From Methylobacterium sp. UNC378MF (GTDB lineage Bacteria > Pseudomonadota > Alphaproteobacteria > Rhizobiales > Beijerinckiaceae): a stretch of 63,497 bases of DNA. The DNA lies in the NCBI RefSeq assembly GCF_900103195.1, contig NZ_FMWU01000033.1:1-63497 (forward strand). Direction: 5' to 3'. Below are positions 56,765 to 63,497 of the stretch, piece after piece (the stretch's first letter is position 1; each line of letters starts with the position of its first letter). The notes beneath the pieces are model-generated. The model saw only the letters and a list, made by a program, of their open reading frames with translations. It had not been told where the DNA came from and searched no databases. A program made the translations under genes and the position numbers.

Positions 56765-57269
56765 CCAATCCCCTGGCTAAAGTAGTTCAGGAGCCGCAGC
56801 GTATTTGCTCTCGCGGCTCGCGATCTCGACCGGCAGAGGCCTTCCCATTTCGTCGCGCATGCCCCCAGCTTATCGTGCTAGGCAGTCAGCGGAAGAGGCA
56901 GCGCGAGTTGAGGACAGCGCTGCGCGCCATTCTTGTGCACTAGCTGGCGTCTGTTGCTTGCTCGGCTTTCAGACGGGCCTGGTCCACGCGGATCGACGAG
57001 GACCCGCCAGCCCTGCTTCCCCCACGTGCTTGATGATCACGATATTGTGATGATATTTATTGCCGTGCATTCGGTTTTACTCCAAGCCATTCAGCATCGA
57101 GTGATAGAATCTGGGTCCAATTGGGTGCACGAGGTTGCTTACTAGTTGTTTTACACTGACTTTCCGTCTGTAGAGATCCGTAGGGGAGAGTATTACAAGC
57201 CGGGACGAGGTTGCTTCCGCTGCGGTTCAGACCGTGGGTACCCCTCAACACCCGAAGGATCACACCCTT
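56765..57269. other. Intergenic, no gene seen
   Basis: About 500 nt between the MauJ-like gene and rnhA. It holds the right repeat copy at 57126 and probably the rnhA promoter (AT-rich, 57035-57070 and 57140-57160). No convincing gene. Confidence 0.45.
57126..57151 (+). repeat. Imperfect direct repeat, right copy
   Basis: Matches the left copy at 52721-52746 at 22 of 26 positions. It lies 119 nt upstream of rnhA, where a site-specific insertion would leave the core gene intact. Confidence 0.4.
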
Positions 57270-57743
57270 ATGCGAATCGTTGTCTATGCTGATGGAGGCT
57301 GCTCGCCCAATCCTGGCCCAGGGGGCTGGGGTGTTGTCATCTCGGGCCCGGATGGGCCCGTGGATCTATGCGGGGGTGAGGCTAACACTACGAACAACCG
57401 CATGGAGTTGACCGCGGCCGTCCGAGCGCTGGAGCATTTCCCCGAGGCAGCGCAGATCGAGATGCGCTGCGACAGCCAGTACGTGGTCAAATCCGTCACC
57501 GAGTGGATGAGCGGCTGGAAGGCCAAGGGCTGGCGCAAATCGAAGGGCCCGGTGATGAATCTCGACTTGATGCAGCGTTTGGACGAACTTGCTAGCCAGC
57601 GTGACGTGAAGTGGACGTGGGTTCAGGGCCACGCCGGAGATCCACTCAATGAACGCGCGGATCGTCTCGTGACGCAAGGAAGGCGTGGTGGAAGCGGGCT
57701 ATCCGCTCTAACCAACCCATCTCCAGTACCAGCCACACCGTAA
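57270..57743 (+). CDS. rnhA: Ribonuclease HI
   Basis: 157 aa. The catalytic carboxylates are all present: D8 (YADGGCSPNPGPGGWG), E46 (TTNNRMELTAA), D68 (MRCDSQYVVKS) and D131 (HAGDPLNERAD), with the flexible-loop H121. It cuts the RNA strand of RNA:DNA hybrids. The C-terminal 20 residues are extra. ATG 57270 matches the family start. It is the one clear housekeeping gene in the right-hand region. Confidence 0.96.
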   Translation: MRIVVYADGGCSPNPGPGGWGVVISGPDGPVDLCGGEANTTNNRMELTAAVRALEHFPEAAQIEMRCDSQYVVKSVTEWMSGWKAKGWRKSKGPVMNLDLMQRLDELASQRDVKWTWVQGHAGDPLNERADRLVTQGRRGGSGLSALTNPSPVPATP

Positions 57744-57911
57744 GCCTTATCGCAATCGCCGTTGTCGCCTCAGCGCCGTCGCCAAACCGCGGCAACGACG
57801 ACCTGAGAACCGCTTGCTCGGCCGATGTATTCTAAAGAAATTAGCGAAACCCACCGACGCAAAGGCCTGGGTAGCTTCGGGAGGCTAGCGCCAAAATTCC
57901 TGAACTAGATA

Positions 57912-58328
57912 TTACTGGCATCGTGAAAAGATAATTGTGCCAGTATTGGGCAACAAAGGATCAAGATGCTTCATGCTGAATCGATCCGACAAAACAACAA
58001 ATTCATATATCCAGCCCGACTGGTCGACCGGAGCAGAACCAGAATTGACGCACTCCGCAATGACAGTGTTACCTGAAACCCGATTAACAACAAAGGTCGC
58101 ACTATATCTTTTTCGATTGTGAGTTATAGTAAATTTACTTCCAAGCGTGCGAACAACTATCGCGTCCTTTCCGGACGGGTGGTCTTCTGCGCAACTCTGC
58201 TGAGCAGATGCCCAGCCGCCTTCAAGATTATCCAAAGGCCCGGCAGCGCAAGGCTCAACCACCACGACCAAGATAATCACCGCAACCGTCGATCTAATCG
58301 CAACAAATATGCGCGAAATTCCCGTCAT
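57912..58328 (-). CDS. Small secreted hypothetical protein
   Basis: 138 aa from ATG 58328 (GGAG 7 nt upstream). A signal peptide (VAVIILVVVVEPCAAG) precedes a small beta-rich mature domain (LEGGWASAQQSCAEDHPSG; KFTITHNRKRYSATFVV; GTIIFSRCQ) with paired cysteines likely in disulfides. No family recognised. AT-rich codons. Confidence 0.6.
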   Translation of the reverse strand: MTGISRIFVAIRSTVAVIILVVVVEPCAAGPLDNLEGGWASAQQSCAEDHPSGKDAIVVRTLGSKFTITHNRKRYSATFVVNRVSGNTVIAECVNSGSAPVDQSGWIYEFVVLSDRFSMKHLDPLLPNTGTIIFSRCQ

Positions 58329-58867
58329 GACTCTTCTCCGCCGACACCGCGCCCGCTTTAAAGATCAGTGCTGAATTTCAATTCTGTGACGCGCAATCCT
58401 TTCTCTGGTATTATTAGAGTCATTCAGGGCAGCTCTGACCTCCCCATCCATCACCGTTTGTGCCTGTTAGACCGGTTGCTCCTGTCGAAATAGGCGCCTG
58501 TAAAGTAGTTCAATCCGGTCGGAACAAAGGGATATGCATTCCGAAAATGCAATTGAAAATGTAGCGAGTCAGAGACCTACGAAGAGCCGCGATCGGCGAC
58601 ACATCGGGGATAAACGGGTTAGGCTCGCCTTCAAATGCACTCTACCGAAGATCGTGCCGCAATCCAATCGAGCGCGAGTAGTTATTCTCCTGATGCTGAC
58701 GCGATCCCATGCGATTGATCTCTCCCGAATGATCTAATTCAATCCACTCCGCTTGCTTAAGTGAGCAAGCCGAAATTCAGAGATCATTTTACGTTTTCCG
58801 AATATACGCGGCGCCTACTTAACAGCTAATTCCTTGTCTTGCGGAAAGTCCCCGGTATTCACTTTAT
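58329..58867. other. AT-rich intergenic region, no gene seen
   Basis: About 540 nt with no convincing coding sequence. Short frames here lack ribosome sites and protein-like composition. Confidence 0.45.
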
Positions 58868-59131
58868 TTACTCTTTAGCCACCCTCCTTTCGCTGCGTTT
58901 CTCGTACATCAATCGCGCAACATGCTCTCTTGGTGTCAGATTTTGTATGCCGGTATTCCCACAGCCGCCTGGGACAGTGTACCATGAGCAATTGTCGTTG
59001 CGGCCAACGTTGTAGCATCGGCACTCCTGACGCGAACCCGCGCGACAGCGAACATCACCTTGTTCGCAAGCTTGCGAAAGAAGAGGCAGATTACAAATTA
59101 ACGTGCATCCGACAAAAAGCAGCTTGCTCAT
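58868..59131 (-). CDS. Small secreted Cys-rich protein
   Basis: 87 aa with a strong ribosome site (GGAGG about 7 nt before ATG 59131). The signal peptide LLFVGCTLICNLPLLSQA leaves a mature part of about 65 residues with CEQGDVRC, ECRCYN, NDNCSW and GGCGN: six closely spaced cysteines that suggest a disulfide-knit fold. Such proteins can be secreted toxins, effectors or inhibitors. No family recognised. Confidence 0.6.
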   Translation of the reverse strand: MSKLLFVGCTLICNLPLLSQACEQGDVRCRAGSRQECRCYNVGRNDNCSWYTVPGGCGNTGIQNLTPREHVARLMYEKRSERRVAKE

Positions 59132-59471
59132 CGATCGCCTCCATACATTTTCGTTCCTTTTGTCCGGGCGCAGTCAAATCACACACGTTCTCCAAATTTG
59201 TATTCGGATAAACGGCGGTATTAGACTTCTGGAACCGGACATATCCACTTTGTTGAAACCTGACAGAACTCAACGATCTGCATAGGCGAGCTTGGCCATA
59301 AGAGCCTCTCGAATAGTAATTGACATTGCCAGAATCAATGATTTTTGTAAAGTGAATTATTCTATGCCAAATGCATCTTAGAAGCATATTCCCTGGCGAA
59401 AACATCGACGATTTACGCAAAAATATTTCATAACTAGATTCCAGCTCAAGCCTTATGGCGAATAAAATCAA
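59091..59471 (-). CDS. Doubtful ORF upstream of the Cys-rich gene
   Basis: 126 aa at most, overlapping the next gene's start by 41 nt in another frame. The second half looks protein-like (SGYVRFQKSNTAVYPNTNLENVCDL; ERKCMEAIDEQAAFC), but the first half does not, and no start or ribosome site is convincing. It may be a decayed or frame-shifted secreted-protein gene. Confidence 0.3.
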   Translation of the reverse strand: MILFAIRLELESSYEIFLRKSSMFSPGNMLLRCIWHRIIHFTKIIDSGNVNYYSRGSYGQARLCRSLSSVRFQQSGYVRFQKSNTAVYPNTNLENVCDLTAPGQKERKCMEAIDEQAAFCRMHVNL

Positions 59472-59803
59472 AAAAACAACATCTATTAGTGAAACATTCG
59501 GCCGTTAGGTCTGGCTTTACGAACAACTAGGTGTCTATAAAGCATTACGCTTATGTAAGCCACTCTCTTTCGTGGAAAGCATATTCTATTCTTTCTTGAA
59601 TATGTGTCCCGCCCTCGGTATCCCCGCACCCGCTGCCCTTTTCTCGGAGACGGTTTCGAGAGCCAACGGAACTGGCGTTGCCCTCGACAAGATCCTCGTG
59701 GACGCCTGTCTCCGAAAACACTGGTTTTTCTGAAATCGGTCAAGCTTGCTGCTGAGTAGCTCCTCAGTAGCGGGTCAGCGCGGTTTGGACGGGGAAAAGC
59801 GCG
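59472..59803. other. Intergenic, no gene seen
   Basis: About 330 nt, AT-rich at first and returning to high GC near 59620. It probably contains the promoter of the TM2 protein gene. Confidence 0.45.
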
Positions 59804-60148
59804 ATGGGACGGAAGAGCGGGTTCCTGGCGTTCATCCTGTGGGGCTGCGGGCTGTTCCTGCTGAGCGGCCTGCATCGTTTCTACGTCGGGCGATTCTGGA
59901 CGGGGCTGCTATGGTTCTTCACGCTCGGCTTGTGCGGGGTCGGCCAGCTGATTGACCTCTTCCGGCTCGGCGACATGGTTCGCGTGGCCAACAGCGAGGG
60001 CGGTGGCGGCAGCTCCAGGCATTTTGCCCCAGCAAACACGGTGGCGCCGGTGTTCAACGTAACGGTCAACGCCGGCCCAGCCGGGATGGCGACAGTGACG
60101 CCGGAACAGATCGCCGCCGGTGGGACGCAGTTGCTGTCTCGGCGCTAG
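59804..60148 (+). CDS. TM2 domain-containing membrane protein
   Basis: 114 aa. The TM2 domain covers about residues 5-52 (LFLLSGLHRFYVGRFWTG; LWFFTLGLCGVGQLIDLF) with two helices and the conserved HRFYVGR turn. The hydrophilic C-terminus (APVFNVTVNAGPAGMATVTPEQI) is beta-like and may be an interaction segment. GGGGAA upstream of ATG 59804. It lies 38 nt before the SH3-domain gene and is probably cotranscribed with it. Confidence 0.82.
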   Translation: MGRKSGFLAFILWGCGLFLLSGLHRFYVGRFWTGLLWFFTLGLCGVGQLIDLFRLGDMVRVANSEGGGGSSRHFAPANTVAPVFNVTVNAGPAGMATVTPEQIAAGGTQLLSRR

Positions 60149-60186
60149 AACGGGCGTCGGCATCGATCGCGAGGGAGGATGACGAC

Positions 60187-60900
60187 GTGCAAGAATCCAA
60201 GCGTAGGCAGGCCGGAATCATCATCCTTCCGCTCGTGGTATCCTCCGCGCTCGCCGCCGGCTCCGCTCTTGCCACGTCGGACGGTCCTGATCGGTTCGCC
60301 GTTCGAGACGTAAGGCCGAATGATACGTTGGCGCTGCGCGCGCAGCCGAACGCGAGCGCGCGAAAGATCACCGGGCTGCCGCCGCAGACCCGTGGGCTGC
60401 AGAACCTCGGATGCGTGAACGGGAAGACAGGTCGAGAGACGGCAGACACCGCGCCGGCCGGCGGCCCGCTGTGGTGCAAAGTCCGGATCGGCAGCCTCTT
60501 GGGCTGGGCGTCCTCCCGATTCCTGCGCGAGGACACCGAGGTCCTGAAGCCCTACAGCGTCTCGGGGGCGCCCACCGGACCGGGGCAGTTCGTCGCCACC
60601 TCCAGCGCGATTGACAAGACTGCTGCGGGTGAAGGGCGATGGAAGATCGTCGCGCAAACCGTCATCAGCGAATCGACGACGGGCGACCAGCCGAACGAGG
60701 TGATCGTCACCTCGCAGCTCGTCGATTGCCAGCGTGGGCGTTCCGAAGTGATCCGCCTCGACGGCATCACCCCTGGGAGTTCCGGCAGCATAGAAGATGC
60801 ACCGGGACCAGATTATCACCCGGCATTAGCTGGTTTCGACGAAGAAAATCTCTGGTGGTTCGCCTGTCGGGGCGCCCACCGACGTTATCTTTGGCCGTGA
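60187..60900 (+). CDS. Exported SH3b-like domain protein
   Basis: 237 aa from GTG 60187, set by GGGAGG 8-10 nt upstream. The signal peptide GIIILPLVVSSALAAGSALA is followed by a bacterial SH3-type domain (about 35-118: DVRPNDTLALRAQPNASARKITGLP...GPLWCKVRIGSLLGWASSRFL), usually a wall- or ligand-binding module. The remaining 120 residues are unfamiliar, with paired cysteines (VDCQRGRSE; WWFACRG). Function unknown. Confidence 0.75.
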   Translation: MQESKRRQAGIIILPLVVSSALAAGSALATSDGPDRFAVRDVRPNDTLALRAQPNASARKITGLPPQTRGLQNLGCVNGKTGRETADTAPAGGPLWCKVRIGSLLGWASSRFLREDTEVLKPYSVSGAPTGPGQFVATSSAIDKTAAGEGRWKIVAQTVISESTTGDQPNEVIVTSQLVDCQRGRSEVIRLDGITPGSSGSIEDAPGPDYHPALAGFDEENLWWFACRGAHRRYLWP

Positions 60901-61080
60901 ACAATCGAGCCTACGCTATCGCATGTCCGAAAAACGAGGGTTTGCACGATGATGCTCATTTCGACAATGCCAAGCTTAGGATGTGAGCTGTTTTCCGGAG
61001 ACAGTTTTACGAAATCGGCCCGTTGAGCTCTTGGTAGGATGGGGGAGGGTCCGCCGCGCCACAAAACGCGGAGGATAGAG

Positions 61081-61692
61081 ATGAGCATCACAATTAAGGA
61101 GCTCTCGGAACGATCAGGGGTGAAGGTCCCCACGATCAGATACTACGAACGACAAGGCCTGCTGCCTGAACCGGTACGGACGGTAACTGGACTGAGGCGC
61201 TACGGGACCGTCGACGTCGCACGCCTGCGCTTCGTCCGCTTCGGTCGCGGGCTCGGAATGGAGATCGACGGGATCCGTGCGGTGATCGAGATGGTGGGCG
61301 ATGGAAACGGCGAGGAGATCATCGCGGCAGCCGATGCTTTAGGCGAGCGGGCTGAGCGGATGCAGGCGCTCTGTGTCTCGCTGCGGCGAGTTTCGGCAGC
61401 GATCATCGGCGGCTCGATCGACGAGGCGGAGGCGTTCGACCGGCTCATCGCACGGGAGCGAGCGGAGGTTGTGGTGCCGGTAGACACTCCTCCCGCACCG
61501 AATCCGGATGCAACCGAGGCGCCTCAGGGTCAGAGCAGTCAGCCCATGGACATGACCGTGGTCCAGGAAGAGGCGTCAACGGCAGTCGAGCTCGCCGCGG
61601 AAGAACCTACGGCAGAGGCAGCACCGGAAGGGGATGCACCTGAGACACCGCTTTCCAAGCCGAAACGCAAAAGGACCCGCGCAAAGCTCTGA
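61081..61692 (+). CDS. MerR-family transcriptional regulator
   Basis: 203 aa from ATG 61081 (GGAGG upstream). The N-terminal MerR winged helix-turn-helix is at about 3-70 (TIKELSERSGVKVPTIRYYERQGLLPEP; TGLRRYGTVDVARLRFVRFGRGLGM), and the dimerisation helix is at 75-125. The metal-binding cysteines of MerR/ZntR are absent. The last 80 residues are an acidic, Pro-rich, disordered tail ending in KPKRKRTRAKL, unusual for the family. The ligand is unknown. Confidence 0.88.
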   Translation: MSITIKELSERSGVKVPTIRYYERQGLLPEPVRTVTGLRRYGTVDVARLRFVRFGRGLGMEIDGIRAVIEMVGDGNGEEIIAAADALGERAERMQALCVSLRRVSAAIIGGSIDEAEAFDRLIARERAEVVVPVDTPPAPNPDATEAPQGQSSQPMDMTVVQEEASTAVELAAEEPTAEAAPEGDAPETPLSKPKRKRTRAKL

Positions 61693-61698
61693 TGGGTA

Positions 61699-61721
61699 GG
61701 ATGGCGGTGTCCCCGCCGTCC
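61699..61721 (+). terminator. Hairpin after the MerR gene
   Basis: GGATGGCGG (61699-61707) pairs with CCGCCGTCC (61713-61721), with one G-U pair, around a five-base loop. There is no T tract, so it may be a factor-dependent or weak terminator. Confidence 0.4.
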
Positions 61722-62098
61722 AACCTCTCGAGACAGCTTCGGATTCACTTAAGCGTCACCACATAATCAATACCAAGTGATGCTGCAGCACCGATGCACG
61801 ATCCATACTGCGCCGCACAAACTAGTCCCTATTGTTAGTACATGTTCTATAAACTATTGACACCAAACGCCTTCTATTGAAGCGCTGATTTGAATTTGGT
61901 ACGACATATCGCCCGACGAGAGACGAGCCGCATTTGACCGCACAAATGTACCAACTGCAGCGGCTGCCAAACCGAAAAGTCTCAGCGAACTACGCCGATT
62001 ACTAGACCGGCGCTTTCACTCTAGTTGTGCTTACAAAAATCAATGTCGGCAAATCATCGATCGGACTGAACACTTTCTCAATAGCAGCAGCTTCGATA
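61722..62098. other. AT-rich intergenic region before the Rep-like gene
   Basis: About 375 nt without a gene. An inverted repeat TTGGTAC (61896-61902) and GTACCAA (61948-61954) flanks a 45-nt stretch. No iterons that would mark a replication origin are seen. Confidence 0.4.
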
Positions 62099-63229
62099 AT
62101 GGCCAAGCAATCTATCAGCCCCACGAGGGCCTACACCGAAGAAGAGTGGTACGAGGCTTTGCAACTGAGCGGAACCTCGACCACCTCTGACGACATCGAG
62201 GCGGCGGTAGATCCTAATAGTGCTGCGGTGAGCGCCACCAGCGCACACCCCGCCGACACGATCGCGGTCGCGCACGCCGCCCAAGGTCGAGGCGATCGAA
62301 GTCATTCTGCCCCCCGTTCGTCCTACGTGCCACTGGTCGCTCATGAGGCGGCACTGGACGGCCGGCACCTACCCGACAGCGGTGTCGTGACCGAGCCCGC
62401 CAAAAGGTCTGATCAGCCCCTGGCGGATGCGGATTGGGAGGCGCTCCTCATGGACGCCTTCGGTTTCACGTCATCGACCGACACTGCTTCCCCAACACAT
62501 CCGGCGGAGGCGATCGACCCTTCCCTAGACAGGGGTCCAGAAGCGTCGGCGAAAGATCTCCGGTCGTGGGCTTCCCAATCGGTACCGGGGCGCGAGGATG
62601 CCGAGGAGCCATGGACGGATGAGGACATTGAGGCGTTTTTCAGAGAAGCCCTCAATGAGCCGACGCCTCCGCGCGCGACCGCCCCTACCGAGCCGACAGT
62701 CCTCCCGCCGATCCGGGTGACGAGTGGCCTACGTGCGCTTGCTGAAGCAGCCCGCAGCGTCCGAGAAGCCGGAGGCATTAGCGAGGAGGACGCGAAGGCC
62801 GCACCCCGCCACCGGGGCAGAGGCCGCAAGACGCGCGTCGTCACAGCATTGCGGCGCTTCATTGATGAAGATGCCCGTTACCAGGGGGCTAAGGAAGCTG
62901 TCGCGGAGACGCGCCGCCGCTACGATGAGATCCTGACCACTGCGGCTTCGAATCAACACAAGGTCGAGGCCGCCCAAAGGGCCTACGCCGAGAGCATCGG
63001 CCTAGAGATCGATTTTCATCTCTCCCATCTTGCGTCAGTCGCGGACCGGATCGACAGGTGCGGCGCCTACGGAGCGTTTGCTTGCGGGTCGTACTGGTGC
63101 GCCCATTGCCGCAACCGGTACGCCGCACGCCTGATCGAGGACACTCGGCCGCAATTGGAGCAGCGCTACGGCTCCGACCTCGAGCAGGCTAGTGCAGTGA
63201 CGCGGACGGAGGATTCACGCAGGCGGTGA
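62099..63229 (+). pseudogene. Zinc-ribbon, Rep-like gene truncated by an IS630 element
   Basis: 376 aa read from ATG 62099 (a GTG at 62027 is possible). The N-terminal half is acidic and disordered. From about 240 it becomes helical and basic (RGRGRKTRVVTALRRFI; EAVAETRRRYDEIL). C321-x7-C329-x4-C334-x2-C337 (CGAYGAFACGSYWCAHC) is a zinc-ribbon like those at the front of plasmid rolling-circle replication or integrase-type proteins. The last residues (SAVTRTEDSRRR) are encoded by IS DNA from about 63192, and the native C-terminus is cut off. The identity as a Rep protein is tentative. Confidence 0.55.
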
Positions 63230-63497
63230 GGCGTGCGAGTCTGGGCCATGGCTCAGACGGTATGCGTTCTTCTCGATGCGAGCGACGCGGCACGGCTGGC
63301 TGCGATCGCCAGCGACCGCTCTCGCCCGCTCAAACATATCCAGCGCGCCCGCATCGTCTTGCTCTCGGCCGAGCGCCTGAGTGTCCAGGACGTCGCCCGG
63401 CGAGCGGGCGTCAGCCGTCCGGCCGTGTGGCGCTGGCAGCGGCGCTACGCCGAGGCGGGCGTCGAGGGTCTGCTGCGCGACAAGACGCGTCCGCCCG
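63192..63497 (+). mobile_element. IS630-family insertion sequence, left end, running off the window
   Basis: The left boundary is placed after the TA at 63190-63191, because IS630 elements duplicate TA. The inferred inverted-repeat sequence starts GTGCAGTGACGCGGACGG. The transposase begins 56 nt in. The right end lies outside the window, so the boundary cannot be verified. Confidence 0.65.
63248..63497 (+). CDS. IS630-family transposase, N-terminal part
   Basis: 83 codons are visible from ATG 63248. The N-terminal helix-turn-helix of IS630 transposases is present (LKHIQRARIVLLSAERLSVQDVARRAGVSRPAVWRWQRRYAEAGVEGLLRD). The DDE catalytic domain would lie beyond the right edge, so whether the element is intact is unknown. 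Confidence 0.88.
   Translation, partial: MAQTVCVLLDASDAARLAAIASDRSRPLKHIQRARIVLLSAERLSVQDVARRAGVSRPAVWRWQRRYAEAGVEGLLRDKTRPP

Noticed and set aside
58534..58737. Small 67-codon frame in the AT-rich gap
   Set aside because: No ribosome site, no signal peptide, and a random-looking composition.
61699..62098. Replication origin upstream of the Rep-like gene
   Set aside because: No iterons or nick-site motif seen. Only one short inverted repeat is present.

Overview
The window reads as a chromosomal stretch of a high-GC alphaproteobacterium of the Hyphomicrobiales, most likely Methylobacterium or a close relative. The reasons are very GC-rich codon use, an rRNA operon that ends 5S then initiator tRNA, a cellulose operon with the alphaproteobacterial accessory genes bcsN and bcsS, a PleC/DivJ-type kinase, and a perfect CtrA-type box (TTAA-N7-TTAAC). 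Species assignment is inference.

Layout. 1-376: end of an rRNA operon (5S, tRNA-fMet, terminator). 0.7-7.1 kb: tamA-tamB outer-membrane assembly pair. 7.2-12.9 kb: housekeeping genes (HPr, endonuclease III, a short CelD-like protein, a CobW GTPase, a D,D-carboxypeptidase, queE). 13.0-19.9 kb: a tightly coupled four-gene operon ending in a large tubulin/FtsZ-like GTPase fused to a GYF_2-type domain, with a signal-peptide vWA-like membrane protein and a small three-helix membrane protein. This is the best candidate for an unusual system. 21.0-29.5 kb: dTDP-L-rhamnose synthesis (rfbCBDA), then an OpgC acyltransferase, an SGNH-like hydrolase, a Wzx-like flippase and a CelD-type acetyltransferase, the last four overlapping or closely spaced. 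29.7-38.3 kb: small secreted proteins, a PleC-like sensor kinase, aminopeptidase N, an acyltransferase-3 and a membrane protein. 38.3-51.2 kb: cellulose synthesis (bcsA-bcsB-bcsZ-TPR protein-bcsN on the minus strand). Divergent from it lie a hybrid kinase with an eroded ATPase domain and bcsS. CtrA-like sites lie in both intergenic regions.

From about 52.6 kb to the right edge the sequence changes: long AT-rich gaps, many genes without recognisable family, short secreted proteins, a HEPN-like (MauJ-like) gene pair, and an IS630 transposase whose left end cuts a zinc-ribbon, Rep-like gene. rnhA (57.3 kb) is the one clear core gene here. This part looks like an accessory island or decayed mobile DNA. 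An imperfect direct repeat at 52.72 and 57.13 kb may bracket one inserted block.

How the genes work together: much of the window serves the cell envelope (TamAB, carboxypeptidase, rhamnose polysaccharide export and modification, cellulose). PleC/CtrA-type signals suggest that part of this is tied to cell cycle or polarity. The tubulin-like operon may be an additional membrane-associated system.
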